The translations under genes and the position numbers were made by a program. Shown one piece after another: positions 23,038 through 34,261 of a DNA stretch of 64,000 nt (position 1 is the stretch's first letter; each line of letters starts with the position of its first letter). Below the pieces are notes generated by a model, which was given only the letters and a program-made list of their open reading frames with translations, made no database searches and had not been told where the DNA came from. Origin of the DNA: Bostrychus sinensis (Eukaryota; Chordata; Actinopteri; Gobiiformes; Eleotridae); assembly GCA_020698575.1 (NCBI GenBank), contig CM036243.1:36234141-36298140 (forward strand), in the 5' to 3' direction.

Positions 23038-23974
23038 AAATGTCATATGCTTTATGAATGTGAATGAAAGAACTACTGCTTCCTTCGTAAGTGTAACCTG
23101 GCACTCAGATTGATTGTGTGCGTCTTTGCAAAATAAAATCACACAAATAAAATTACAGCCCTTATTCAGAAACCAAGCTGAATATGTTCTTTGATAATCC
23201 TCCTTCAGTTTTACCTGTGGACCCCACACCCCTCCCTCCCCCTCTGCTCTGGTCCAGTATCTGAGAGTGTCCTGGGGATGTTTACAGCTGTTTGGTTGTT
23301 GTCGGAGTCAGACAAACCCCCAGAGAGATCCTCCTCCTCCTCCTCCTCCTCCTCCTCCTCCTCCTCCTCCTCTTCCTCTTCTACTCTAAACACTAACAAA
23401 CCTGATCAGGGTCAGGGCTGGAGTTATGAGGACGCATCGATCCGAGAACAACCTGCAGTGATGGAGGTCTGTGTGCTGCTAACCAGGGGCCGCTACAGTG
23501 GACCAGGAGAAAAAGAAAGAAAGAAAGAAAAGACTTTAGACTTATGGGGCGGGATTTTGAAAATGTAAAATAAACTTATTTTAATAATATTTTAAAATTT
23601 CCTGATCAATAATTGTATATATTTGCTGGTTATTGATGAATAAAATTAATTTGTAAAATAGAAGTAGTAATATTAGTGTCATTAGTTGTCAATCACATGT
23701 CTAATTATGGACCTCTGATTGGTTGAAAAAAGTAAACACTGCAGCCCCATGAGAGAGCTATTTGTTTTTCTGATTACACTCATTGTGGAGACTGTTTATT
23801 ACTTTTTCCATTGGCAGTTGTGAAGTTTTGTGTGCTCAAAATATGCTATTTCATATGTATTACAGTTTTAACATTAAGATTGAAGAATGGTTGTGATTTG
23901 GGCGGGTTTTTATTGCGTTTGGCGGGTTTTATGTTATATTTGGGCTGGAAACTGTCAGTCAGATCTGGCAACCC
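23038..23974. other. Unassigned sequence with a CTC microsatellite
   Basis: A (CTC)n run at 23328-23372 explains the serine-rich and glutamate-rich open frames on the two strands. A short (GAAA)n run lies at 23512-23530. Nothing else recognised. Confidence 0.5.
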
Positions 23975-24472
23975 TGAAGAGGCTATATTCTGCAAAATTG
24001 ACTTTTCCTCTCTTTCTCCCATGTTATAATGTTGTTTCCTCATCAAAAACAGACCCGAAGTTGTGTTTTGTTTCATTTACGCTTGTTTGAGTAATCTCTG
24101 GTACGAAGTTTCTGAGGCCTCAAAACACTGGGTTAGTGTTCCACAAAGCCCCGCCCACTCCTGGAAGCATTGACCAATCACCAAGCCCTCTGCATAAAGT
24201 GTGCGCTCATTCATTTATCCAAAAAACAGTGTACAAAATGTCATCATACAAAAAGTTTAAGGAACTGAAGTGCTCTTTTTCTTTGATTATGTTCAAAAGG
24301 TTGTCACACTCTGCTGCCCTCTGCTGGTCTCTTCACCTGTTTCTTTATGGCACCACAATGTCACGTTTCATCACATTTTTCTTTTTTTAAGGCTGTAAAA
24401 CCTGCTGCTGCTCTAGAGGTGACCAAGATTGGTGTAAAAAATATGAATAAAAGCAGAATATAGACCCTTTAA
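23975..24472 (+). mobile_element. Short inverted-repeat element, family M2, copy 1
   Basis: The left end TGAAGAGGCTATATTCTGC and the reverse complement of the right end TTAAAGGGTCTATATTCTGC form inverted repeats. The first 100 bp (CCATGTTATAATGTTGTTTCC and CAAAAACAGACC) match family M1; the remainder (CCCGCCCACTCCTGGAAGC, CATACAAAAAGTTTAAGG) is specific. Related copies lie at 31767-32225, 29714-29825 and 39640-39894. Confidence 0.8.
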
Positions 24473-24689
24473 AAGTCTATTTAAACATGTGGTAATAAAA
24501 AAGAATAATAACCAGATAAACAAATACTGTTTCTTCTACAAATGTTTATGAGATGCTTATTGTTTATTAGTGCTACAAAAGCTAAAAGTGAGCAAAAAGT
24601 CACTGAATTTATATGTGCAGTTACAGAACCATGGCCTTTATTGAGGACAGATAGGCGCTTGATAGAAAACCAGGGAGAGAGACATAATA

Positions 24690-24985
24690 AAATAATAATA
24701 AGAATAAATCTTTATTTGTATAGCACTTTTCAAAAACAAGTTTCATAAAGTACTGAACAGCACACAGCATAAATAAGGCAATAAAAACAACAGAGACACA
24801 TGCAAAAATACATTTAGACAGACAGACAAACAAAAATAGAGCAATAAATAAAGTCAAAAATAACATAAATGCATAAGTTATAAAAAGGCCAGTCGATAAA
24901 AGTGTGTTTTAAGAAGTGATTTTAAAGATGTCACTGAGGTCGTTCCAAAGTCGAGGGGTTCGGGCTGAAAAAGCTCGATGTAACC
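24690..24985 (-). repeat. Non-LTR retroposon tail, minus strand
   Basis: CTTTATTTGTATAGCACTTTTCAAAAACAAG, then an A-rich body and GTTCCAAAGTCGAGGGG, is a very common teleost arrangement, read here in reverse. It resembles the tail at 59733-59930. The clade is not resolved from this fragment. Confidence 0.5.
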
Positions 24986-25039
24986 CAGGTAAAAATAATC
25001 CACCCTGCTATAAATAAATTTGCTGTTTTATATTTAAAA

Positions 25040-25538
25040 TCATGGTATTCCACTGCCGTACGCTTTTGAATGCACCTCAGTCATGTGACTCCCATGAGCA
25101 CTTGCGAGATCGCTCTCAGCCAATCACGTGCTGCGCAGCGCTTGATACGAGCTCTCCGTGCTTCTCCCGTTCAGTAAGTGGGAGTGACGGCTGCAGCAGG
25201 TTCGTGTCAAACAAATGGTTTCCTTCGTTTGTTTGTACATTTCTTAGATTAAGTGTTTTATTATGCACTTTCTAAAAGTGCAGTGTCGCGCTGTAGGAGC
25301 AGATTGGTGCCGCGGTGCGTTGCTCGCTCAGTGGAATTGGTCTGTGTTTGGTTGTGTGCTACTAGTATTAGCATTAGCATTAGCATACCAATGTGCCTGT
25401 GTGCGCAACGGTCTTTTGTTACACTAATGCTGAACAATTTTATACAGTTGTACTGCTTGTATTATGCTTCTTACAGGTTTTATTTTTTGTTTTCAGAGGT
25501 TTCACACCATGTGATATGGTGTGAAAAGGGGGAATTAT
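25040..25538 (+). promoter_or_regulatory. Weak promoter-like block and perfect hairpin
   Basis: Bases 25115-25135 contain AGCCAATCACGTG, a CCAAT box fused to an E-box, in a CpG-containing stretch. An acceptor-like TTTTTTGTTTTCAG ends near 25496. A perfect 11-bp inverted repeat TTTCACACCAT/ATGGTGTGAAA with a 5-nt loop lies at 25500-25526, just upstream of the LTR copy. No protein is supported; this could also be unrecognised retroelement sequence. Confidence 0.25.
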
Positions 25539-26043
25539 TGAATATTTCTACATATAGCTTTGCGTATTACCATTAAACTTATATTTTGATGTACTACTGC
25601 TAAGGTTAATAACGCTTCAACATTAGTAATAATAATACTTTGATTTTATGTGATGTTTTTCTTCTTTCACTCTAAGGTCACTCTACTCTTAGGTGCATTC
25701 CAAATATGGCACAAATAAGGAGCTTGCTACAAAGTTATCAGACCCAAGTTTGCAGGGGGGGCTCCTGTCGATGGTGGGAAGACTCTGCAGAAACTGAGAA
25801 CTTTTTGTGGCCCTGCCCTATGCACAAAAACGTTACTCGAAGCCAAGAAGATAATGCTATGCAGAGATCGTCATACATCGTCATACATAGTATAAAAACT
25901 TAGAACACTCCTCCCTCTAGGAGCGCGCTCATTCTGCTGACTGTAACCTTACCTGTGTTTTTACTGAATAAACTTCTGACTCGATTACACTTCTGAATCA
26001 TCGTCCTCTTTGATGCTTTCACCCAAAATGAACAAATCCTTAC
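25539..26043 (+). mobile_element. LTR-like repeat L1, copy 1
   Basis: Highly similar to 52415-52875. It begins TGAATATTTCTACATATAG, has AGTATAAAAAC (TATA-like), AATAAAC (poly(A)-signal-like) and ends AACAAATCCTTAC. The order of signals and TG...(CA) ends fit a solo retroviral-type LTR. A 65-codon open frame here is shared with the second copy but has no domain. No target duplication found. This copy lacks the primer-binding-like sequence that follows copy 2. Confidence 0.65.
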
Positions 26044-26690
26044 CCTTGAGAGTCATGTTAAGTCATGTTAATATCGTATGACTATATGGTTTGGTTGATT
26101 TTTCTAATGTATTTATTCATTGCATTTTAACTAAGATAGGTATTGCAACCTGGTATGGTTGATGGATTACTACATTAATGTAACCGGAGTTTGTTTCTGA
26201 CTAATGGAACTAGCGAGTTTATTGAATGATGTAGTGTATAACTAACAGTGGTCCTGTCTACTTCATGCAGGCCAGGTGCGCTCAGGTAGAGTGCTAGGAG
26301 CCTGAGGAACCTTCTCCACTGCCACCGCACCGTCCTGCAGTACAGTCGCCCACACTTTTCCTCTCACTCACACCATGGACAATCTCAAGGACAATTTGCC
26401 CTTCAATGGACACTTGCCTTTTAATGTCCGTTTTGTATTTTGCGAGTGTGTAATTGGTACATGTATTGTCAACTTGGTACCTATGTTGTGTTTAAACTTC
26501 ATGGGTTGTGGTTGGTTTATTTATGAAATGACTGTTGTGAAGTATACTTCCATTTTGAGCCATACCTGCAGGTTGTAAATAATTGCTGGGTTAAATGGTT
26601 TGTGTAAATATGTTTGTCTGTTAGCACTATCAATATATGGTACCATCCACTTCAACTTCTTTTGTGTCTGTTTATTATTTACTGTACTGG
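26044..26690. other. Unassigned sequence
   Basis: Follows the LTR copy. It may include internal retroelement sequence but shows no gag, pol or other recognisable coding. No gene supported. Confidence 0.4.
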
Positions 26691-26692
26691 TA

Positions 26693-26897
26693 CCTCCGAG
26701 AGTCAAACCTGGCTTTCTGATTACAGCCCATTTGCTAGCATAAACCTTTATTATAGCTGCAGTTAAGCACAGATATGCTTCATCGACCTTTTGGTCTGAA
26801 GTCTCGTCCCTGGAATAATAACATGTGGGCAAACTAGTCAGAGCTGGGAATCGAACCTGCGCTGCTACCAGGGGAGCCACCGAGACAGCTCAAGACA
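26693..26897 (-). repeat. tRNA-derived SINE-like fragment
   Basis: On the minus strand, GGTGGCTCCCCTGGTAG (A-box-like) is followed by GCAGGTTCGATTCCCAGC, a good B-box. A second TTTGACTCTCGG lies further on. No tRNA fold is complete, so this is a SINE or tRNA-derived repeat, not a functional tRNA gene. Confidence 0.5.
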
Positions 26898-27103
26898 ATA
26901 TTACTGCACCTGTCAGGAGTTTTTTCTTTGTCACAAATGTTTTTCTAACCTAAATCAGAAGCATGGTAAAGGTCAATGTTCACCCCAACTTTCAAATTAA
27001 CAAAAGAGACGCGCAGTAATTCTCTCATTCTCATTTTAAGATGAATTTGGCTTTATCCAGACTAATTAGTTATTTTTCATAAATGATGAGAATTAAAATG
27101 CAA

Positions 27104-27409
27104 CACTTTAAAGAAAAAATGCCAACTCAAAAACTAAAGGCAAGTATTTTAAATCTACTAAATTTAACAAAAAATAACACTTTTTCTGAACAATGGATAG
27201 AAAGTTGGCCGTAAGATGAGTTAAAAAAAATAATGATAGTGAGTATAACTTAAAATTAAAAGTTTTTAGTTGTATGAACCTCAAATTAAGTGAACAAAAA
27301 ATATTAGGTGTTGAAAACTTCAGATTCTGAGTTGGCCCCAAAACTCGAAAATCTTGAGGGATCCTGTTGCCTTGAGTTCTCACAACATTTTTTTTTTCTT
27401 TTTACAGTG
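27104..27409. mobile_element. hAT-like non-autonomous element, 306 bp
   Basis: The left end CACTTTAAAGAAAAAATG and reverse-complemented right end CACTGTAAAAAGAAAA are inverted repeats of the common teleost 'CACTGTAAAAA' type. The flanking octamers AAATGCAA and AAAGACAA agree at 6 of 8 positions, a decayed target duplication. The interior carries inverted CAACTCAAAAA/TTGAGTTCT blocks and no ORF. Confidence 0.65.
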
Positions 27410-27417
27410 AAAGACAA

Positions 27418-27991
27418 GAGTGATTACTGTCCCTTTGTTCAAAAATTTGCATTACTACAACTATTTTTACACTTTTTTTATTAGCAAACAAAACTATTAT
27501 CCCTATAGTAACTACCATAGTGAAACATATTAACGGATACATAAAAATAATAATAATAATAATAAAAATGTTCAGACCCTGAGTGTGATGGAGAGTTGTT
27601 TTGTGGACTTTGAGTTATTTTAATTGGAGACCCTTGGTATAATGGCATCAGTAACCATGGCTGAACTGACTCTGGACAGGAGAACCCTGCAGCGTTGTGT
27701 CCCGGTGTGTGATAGAGCGTCATCAGCTCACGGTCAGGGCCAACATCACTCTGAGCGCGCTCCGTACGGCCCGGACAAGGATGTAATGAAATATGGAAAG
27801 GATCCTGTCGTACCTTTCAGACTCAGACTGACCCAGCGCTCTCTGAACCGATACTTTCTCTCTGATGCTCACAAGCTATCAATACACAGTGCTTTAATAA
27901 ATGCAGAAGGTAAAGGTTAGGAATGGGCCAAGGAATCTTTTAGGGAATCAAGAAATCACGTTATCTTTCCTCATTAATCTTGGTTTTTTAG
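27418..27991. other. Unassigned sequence, possible exon rejected
   Basis: A short (AAT)n run lies near 27548-27565. Bases 27624-27905 are open in one frame and end near AGAAGGTAAAGG, donor-like, but no domain is recognised and no acceptor is clear. No gene is called. Confidence 0.35.
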
Positions 27992-27993
27992 TA

Positions 27994-29015
27994 CCATATT
28001 TAGCCAAAAAATGCATAATGAAGAAGAAAAAAACGCATATAAGTCTCACTGGACTATATCTTATGTCTCGTGTCTTTGTCTTGTTTTCTGTATTTGTTTC
28101 CCTTGTTTTATTTTGTATTCCCAGTCTGTTTCCTTGTTTTCCCGGTTTTCCTTCCTGCCTCTTGTGTTTCCCGCGTGTGTGATTGCCTGCCCCGCCTTGA
28201 TGTTTTTCACCTATGTCTCAATCCCTTGTGTATTTATGTCCTGTGTCCTCCCCAGGTGTTTGTGGGTTCATTTAGTGTGTTTAGTCTTGTCGAGTCTTGT
28301 CGTGGTTTTCGTGTACCCCTGTGTTCTCGTTATTGCCGTAAGTTATATTAAATTGCTTTTTTTGTCCACACCTTTGGGTCCATCCCTCCTGTCTTCCGCA
28401 CAACTTAACACTATAAGTCATATTTTTTGGGGGAAATTTATTTTACAAAATCCGACACCAAGAACAGACATTTCATGTTGAAAGGTAAGTTATAGTAATA
28501 ATAGAATAGAGAACAACAGCTGAATAGGTGTGCGGTTTGCTAACGTAACACATTGATGGTTATTCAGCTACATGAAGCATAAACAACGAACTGAATAGGT
28601 GTCTCGTATGTTAACGTTATATATTAACAGTTATTCACATAACTATAGCATAAAGAACATAATATAACAAGTTCACCAAACTCACCATCTCACTCCTAAT
28701 CACTAAATCCTTTAAATTCTTCATCCTCGGTGTCGCTTCTGAACAACTCCGCCAACTCCGGAGGTAGACGAAGCGCCGCTTCCTCCTCTGCGTGGCTGTC
28801 GTCAGACTCAGCATCAGTTCCATTTCCAATTATTCCGCTCTTTCTCAGTTGTCTTTATAGCCTAAGTTGTTAGTGGTAATGTTTACATTTTAAATTGTCA
28901 GTGGTACAGGTGCAGCATTTCACAAACACGTGAAATATAAGTCCCACCTGAGTATACGTCGCACCCCTGGCCAGACTATGAAAAAAAAGTGTGACTTATA
29001 GTCCGGAAAATACGG
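27994..29015. mobile_element. TA-flanked DNA element (CCGTATTTTCCGGACTATAAG family), split by an LTR
   Basis: The left end CCATATTTAGCC and reverse-complemented right end CCGTATTTTCCGGACTATAAG are inverted repeats flanked by TA (27992-27993 and 29016-29017). Sequences like ATAAGTCTCACTGG near the left end and TATAAGTCCCACCTGAGTATA near the right are the subterminal repeats typical of this widespread fish family. The interior between 28059 and 28410 is a later LTR insertion. No transposase ORF. Confidence 0.7.
28059..28410 (+). mobile_element. Solo LTR, 352 bp, with 5-bp target duplication
   Basis: Flanked by CTATA at 28054-28058 and 28411-28415. It starts TCTTATGTCTCGTG (canonical TG decayed to TC) and ends CTTAACA, is pyrimidine-rich and contains a poly(A)-signal-like ATTAAA near 28350. 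A 5-bp duplication with near TG...CA ends fits an LTR left by recombination. It sits inside the TA-flanked element. Open frames rich in valine, cysteine and serine are compositional artefacts. Confidence 0.7.
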
Positions 29016-29024
29016 TACTCTTTG

Positions 29025-29230
29025 CTTGGTTGTGGCGTGTCCAAAATATCTTAATGTTGTTTCTTGAATGGTCTTGAATGTATCTCATGTGGTGCCAGTT
29101 CTTCTTTACACTTCTTCTCTGTAACTTTGTCCAAACCTGGGATCTTTAGCATCATCTCAAACCATCTTTCATTTGTTCTGAGATAGTCCTTGTTTCAGAG
29201 CCATACAGTGATGTTGATGTTGTTTAAAAT
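29025..29230 (-). pseudogene. Degenerate non-LTR reverse-transcriptase fragment
   Basis: On the minus strand, frame-broken sequence reads LYGSETRTISEQM followed by RWFEMMLKIPGLDKVT, matching the C-terminal pattern of RTE-type LINE reverse transcriptases (YGxExWT ... RMLKIPWxDxVT). Only the distal end remains and it contains frameshifts. Confidence 0.6.
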
Positions 29231-29713
29231 CACAACCACTCTATCACTTTAAAGAAAGAACACAAACTTCACAGCTCCACTAAAGAACCAACGGAAAACA
29301 CAAACAAAAGCTTCTCACAAAGAGTGCAATCACCAAATGCTCCTAACTTATCCAATACCAACCTAAACTCAGAGCAACCACAGCAGTTTGTTAAAATCTG
29401 CATTTCTACTTTGTTTTACCATAAAAATGGCAACTATTTTGTTTGTATTTTCTACAGAATATTTTCTAAAACCCCGACAAATGTTGTTAAAAGCAGCCCA
29501 ATGTTATTTTTTTTACATCTGCCAAAGAAGTTCAAAAGAAGCCCAATCTGGCAACACCGATGCTGATCACTGTTTCATTTCATTTTTCATTCATTTCATT
29601 GTGTATTTCATTCATTTAAAACCAAGCACAGCAACCCAACATCCAAATTAAATATCAGGAATAAAAAGGAACAGGAGAGATTCTGGACCACCATGAAGTA
29701 CAGGCTGAAGATA

Positions 29714-29825
29714 TTCACTTTTTGGATAAATGACTGAGAGCAGACTGGAGGTAGAGAGCTTGCTGATCGGTTGGTGCTTCCTGGAGTGGGCGGAGCTTCG
29801 TGGGAGAGGCGGAGCTTTGTGCTCT
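29714..29825 (-). repeat. Family M2 fragment
   Basis: Contains CTTCCTGGAGTGGGCGGAGC and AATGACTGAGAGCAGACTGGA, matching the central part of the M2 element at 31767-32225 in the same orientation. Termini are missing. Confidence 0.65.
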
Positions 29826-29887
29826 TAGGAATTTTGTAACAGATACAGACCGAAGATACTGACTTCACTCACTAAAAAAAAGTAACA

Positions 29888-30005
29888 CAAAGGACATTTA
29901 CTCCTGAATTAGAAGATCTTCCGAGTTTGAATCCAGGTCTTTATCATTGCGAGATAGGACCAGTGCCTTGGCAGAGGTCTGTGCTCCCTGAGTGCCTCTA
30001 GTTCC
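29888..30005 (+). repeat. SINE-like dispersed repeat S1, copy 2
   Basis: Shares CATTTACTCCTGAATTAGAAG, GAGTTTGAATCCAGG, TTGCGAGATAGGACCAGTGC and GGCAGAGGTCTG with the copies at 16.5 and 41.9 kb. Contains a B-box-like GTTTGAATCC. Confidence 0.55.
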
Positions 30006-30081
30006 TTTCCTTTTCTTAAACTTATAAGACTTTGGTGTAGATATTGTTTATGTTATTGTATTAAACATGTCTTAGGAGGTC

Positions 30082-30290
30082 AAAAGTGGGAGAGTGGTTA
30101 GTGCTCTGGCCTCACGGCAAGGAGGTTGTGGGTTTGATCCCTGGGCTGTCCTACAATCTCTCTCTCTCTTGTGTGTGTTGACTGTGTTTCTTCCTCCCTC
30201 CGTCCAACGACATGAATGTTTTTGTGAACTGGTGACTTGAACGCGCCCCTAGTGAAGAGGAGTAAGGTTTTCACATCATATATCTTGTGT
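30082..30290 (+). repeat. tRNA-derived SINE-like repeat S2, copy 1
   Basis: GAGTGGTTAGTGCTCTGGCC (A-box region) and GGGTTTGATCCCTGG (B-box) are spaced as in tRNA-derived SINE heads. A CT-rich linker and GAACTGGTGACTTGAACG follow. The inverted copy is at 37895-38040. Confidence 0.6.
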
Positions 30291-30561
30291 GAATGGCAAA
30301 TTTACATAAAACTCCACTCGTTCTTACTAATTCCATGAAACAGCTGCTGCTCCCATTAGCGCAGCCTTATTTTACCACAATTGCAACAGCTTTTTAGCTC
30401 AAGTGAGGCTTCTGCAGTCGACACTGATCAAACAAACTGTAGCAATGAGAAGATCTTTATACCAGCAGACTGAGCTGGTGTCGTATGGATTTTGCTTGAA
30501 TTAAAAATACGAAAGTGCTCAGATCGCATTAAAGATACGCAGAATTTGTCTCATTAAGTAC

Positions 30562-31544
30562 TAAGGGTGCTCCGATCGATCGGCCGCCGATCATGATCGG
30601 CCGATCATGGCTAAAAATAGAGTGATCGGTGATCGGTAAAATGGGCCGATCAGAAGGGCCGATCAAATTACAATAAACACGCGAGGCTCTCACATTTACT
30701 GTCCTGCAACTCCGGTTTGATTAAACAGCAGTAGCGTTATTTTAGCAGTGTTTTTAAGTTAAGCCCTGGTTATAACGAACACAAACCTGCCCTGGAGGCG
30801 CTGCTTTGTGTCCCCGCTGTGTCCCCGCCTGCTTTAGGAGCGCACGGGACAGAACCGAGGCGCAGCAGTGCGTGTATTTGCAAACACCAACGTAAATAGA
30901 GCTACAGCTAACCCGCTAACAGTTACGTTAAAAGGATTAAGAAAGTTCAGAGTCTGCCTGTGTCTTGTTGCGCGGAGAAAACTGTGCGTTTTGTGGCTTA
31001 AACTGCACCAAATGGCTGCTAATGGAAAGAGAAAGTAAAAAGGCAGCCCATGTGTCCGTGTGTCTGAGAGGAGCACCTTTCATCGTTGTCTTCTCTGCTC
31101 TCTTTGCACGTTTTCTTCATTCAGACGTTGTCAAAACTGGCAGCAGGAGCTGTCTGCTCTTTAGTCCACTGTGTTTCAACCTGGTTTGGCTGCGCGTTAC
31201 GCGGACACAGGCGCTGCACCCGCAGACTCGCATTAAAGGAACCAATTAAGAACAGCTGATTTTTACATCAGCGGAGCATTCAAACAAAGCCACAGACACT
31301 GGGCACACATTAAAGACCAATAATGCAACAAAACCTCTTCTAAAACAAAAATAAGTAGAATTTTGTTGTTTTTTTATATTTACAAAGGCTACAGTATTTT
31401 TCAAATGGAACTAATAACAGCCTGCATACAATACATCACTACATTGAAGACCACGTGATCGGTATCGGCCATGATCGGTATCGGCCGATCACAGCAGAGG
31501 CTGATCGGTGATCGGCCTCAAAAACCCTGATCGGAGCACCCTTA
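30562..31544. mobile_element. hAT-like element rich in GATCGG, 983 bp
   Basis: Terminal inverted repeats TAAGGGTGCTCCGATC and GATCGGAGCACCCTTA are perfect over 16 bp and flanked by a perfect 8-bp duplication TTAAGTAC (30554-30561 and 31545-31552). Subterminal clusters of CGATCGG/CCGATCA occupy about 100 bp at each end, likely multiple transposase-binding sites. The interior is CpG-rich without a transposase frame. Confidence 0.9.
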
Positions 31545-31766
31545 TTAAGTACAACTGTTCTACTGCAAGTTCATGGTATTCAATTGCAGTGCCATAAAAG
31601 TAAACTAAACTCTATTTCTTTGATAATTGATATGGATGCAGTACTGGACATTACACACGTTAATACTAAAGTACTAAGCGCAGTAACGCACCAGTGGACT
31701 ACTTTCTTTCTTTCATAACTCTCGAAAAATTAACTACCAATGCATAACTTACCAAGACTGTATTGT

Positions 31767-32225
31767 TTAAAGGGGATATATTCTGCTTTTATACATATTT
31801 TTAAACATTTTTTACAACCTTTAAAACAATTATGTGCCTAAAAAACTATTTTTAATAAATATTTTACTACTGCCATAAATAAACAGGTGAAGAAACCAGC
31901 AGAGACCAGCAGAATGCAGCTCTTTTACACTTTTTTGAACATAAACATAGAAAAAGAGTTTTTTACTTCCTTAAACTTTTTGTATGACGTCAAAAGTAAA
32001 AATGTCTGTGAGGAATCAGTGGAAACAGAGCTGTACACTGTTTTTTTTTTAAATAAATGAATGAGAGCAGACTGGATGTAGAGGGATTGTTGATTGGTCA
32101 GTGCTTCCTGGAGTGGGCGGGGTTTCATGGAATTGAGTGTTCTGAGTCCTCAGAAATGCAGCGCCAGAGAATACAGGATTACGTAAACAGGCGTGAATGA
32201 AACAAAACACAACTCCAGGTTTGTT
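31767..32225 (-). mobile_element. Family M2 element, copy 2 (inverted)
   Basis: Begins TTAAAGGGGATATATTCTGC, the reverse complement of the right end of 23975-24472, and follows that element through CTTCCTGGAGTGGGCGGGG to AAACACAACTCCAGG. The distal terminus is lost. The short open frames here belong to the repeat. Confidence 0.75.
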
Positions 32226-33095
32226 TGCATAATTTAGCGTCTTTAAGCAAGTTTTAACATCAGGACATACAGAGCTTGCAACATTAAATAACAAGGAAAT
32301 ACTGGCAAGGTGGGTGAACTGTCTTGCCCAAAGACACAACGGCAGTATACAAAGCCGGTAGCAGGGATTGAACTGCCAACCTTGAGGTTAGGTAGCGAAC
32401 AGAACAACTGAACTACAGCAGCGCACCTACATTTTCAAAGGTAACTACAAATACAATTTACTCAAAACCAGACGCACTTAGAGAGAACAGACCTCCACCA
32501 TCTTTTAATTCAGGGGTAAATGCCCAAACTGTGCTGTATAAAGTGAGACGCCGACACTCCCTGCTCTCTCAAAAAGCACAAGTTAGTTAGTGTGAATACT
32601 CGAGTTACATCTGTCTGAAGAACACTAAATTATTCATCACAAACTCAGAAATAAACCGTATTTGGCAAAAAGAGAGAAGTTCAAAGCTAACGTCATGTGA
32701 CAGAAAAGTTGCAAAAAGCCTGAATCTGAGTCAGGCGTCGACACTTCTGAGACGGTTTGTGGAAAAGATGCACTTCTCACAGAAACACAGCTCGGTCAAC
32801 GAAAAACGGAGAGGAAAGTTCATTTTTTTTGAGCCCCAGCTTGGGATGATGGCCCTTTTTCTGATATTTGTGAGCACCAAAAAGTCTCCATTGGTCACAT
32901 CCCATTTACAAAGAAGACAGAAAAGTAAAAGTGTGAGTCCAGTCCGCCTTAAATGGCCTCATGGGTTTCTAAGTTTTCTCTTGGGACTCACTTTTTACCT
33001 ATTTTATCATCTTCTCTCCAACTTAACCTCATCATAACCTCCATAAAAGTCTGTCTATCAAAACAGGGCAACCTTCTTTTACACCACAACCTGTT
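32226..33095. repeat. SINE-like fragments and unassigned sequence
   Basis: Bases 32290-32430 on the minus strand read GCTGTAGTTCAGTTGTTC, then GTTGGCAGTTCAATCCCTGC and TGTGTCTTTGGGCAAGACAG, a tRNA-derived SINE piece like that at 63786. Bases 32495-32535 resemble the start of repeat S1 inverted. The rest is unassigned. Confidence 0.45.
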
Positions 33096-33099
33096 AAGT

Positions 33100-33950
33100 T
33101 TAAGTTTAAGTGAGTTTATTTCGGTCACATAAAAATATAATAATTTGTACTAATGCACTTTGTAATACATATGCAAATAAAGTACATATACACAGAGAAA
33201 AACAAAACAAAACAATGTAACCAAAAAGGTGTAGGCAGAAGCCACAGCTTATTATGCCCAGTCTATTTACTTTACATCTACCATGTAATATCTAGACAAT
33301 TTTTTAAAAGAAAATTATCTCTTTGTTTTTGTTTTTTGACAGAAGATCAAACAAAAATAAAAATAAATACAACAACAAAAACTCAAATTTCATTTTCATA
33401 TTTGTTTATAATAATTTTTTTGAATTTTTTTTTAAGTAAATTAGTGAATTACTCCTTTTAAGTTCATCTGTAATCCCAGAATTCCAGAGGTTTACTCTTT
33501 AACAGAAACAGTTCTTCTTTATATTTGCCTGTTTTTTAAAAATGTCCTCACCCCTCAGATCATATTTTTCATCCCTGTCTTCAAACAAATACGCAATATT
33601 ATTTGGCAATAACTTTTTTTTTTACTTTATACCTAAATAATGCTGTATTCAGACTAAGTCATAGACTTTTGAATGCTTTAAATTTGATAAATATTGGTTT
33701 AGTAGTTTCATTGTAAGCAGAATGGTTGATGATCCTTATGGCTTTTTTTCTGTAAAATAAAAATTGGTTTTGTATTTGTTGCGTATGTCTGCCCCCACGC
33801 TTCAGCACAGCAGGGTCGTGTGTGGTTGTACGAGAGAAAAATATTGCATATGTACTTTTGTTTAAAATATACTTAGATTTAGAAAGAATTGCAATTGTTT
33901 TTGTTTATGACTCCAAGAAATGTATTTTCATTTACTCTCTCTAAAACCAC
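33100..33950 (-). pseudogene. L2-type LINE relic, reverse-transcriptase C-terminus and tail
   Basis: Read leftward, frame-broken sequence includes QNQFLFYRKKAIRIINHSAY, then FEDRDEKYDLRG and ITDELKR, matching the end of teleost L2-type LINE polymerases (QKKAIRII ... F...REKRYxLRG ... LWNxLxxELK). It is followed by an AT-rich tail and GACCGAAATAAACTCAC before TTAAAC repeats near 33095-33115. Many stops and frameshifts make it dead. The catalytic domain is absent, so the copy is 5'-truncated. Confidence 0.75.
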
Positions 33951-34136
33951 ATCATTTATTAAGAATGGCCATGAACCACTTTTGGGCCCTGACCCAGCAG
34001 TTGAAAGTGCAGACTCTGGATGAACATTTACTACAAACTCATGAGGCGTTGTTTTCAGCTTCGGCAGATTTTACTGAGATGGAAACTTTTCAAAAAACGC
34101 TAATGTGGACTGAAATTATTTTAATATATTTGGTGT

Positions 34137-34137
34137 T

Positions 34138-34177
<40 letters not shown>

Positions 34178-34258
34178 TACTACCACTACTGATAATACTA
34201 CTGGTGTCTGCTACTGCTGCTGCTACTGTACCAGAGCTACTACTACTACTACTACTAC
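34137..34258 (+). repeat. (CTA)n/(TAC)n microsatellite
   Basis: Runs of CTA at 34137-34178 and 34238-34258, with interruptions. Confidence 0.95.
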
Positions 34259-34261
34259 TGC

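Noticed and set aside
23191..23568. Serine-rich 125-codon protein
   Set aside because: The serine run is a CTC microsatellite; the rest has no domain and the opposite strand is equally open.
25706..25903. 65-71 codon frame shared by 25.7 kb and 52.5 kb
   Set aside because: Located within two copies of an LTR; shared because the LTR is repeated, with no domain and no position consistent with a retroelement protein.
27624..27905. Possible exon of about 95 codons ending at AGAAG|GTAAAG
   Set aside because: No recognisable domain, no convincing acceptor or start, and the composition also fits an old 3' untranslated region or repeat. Kept only as an observation.
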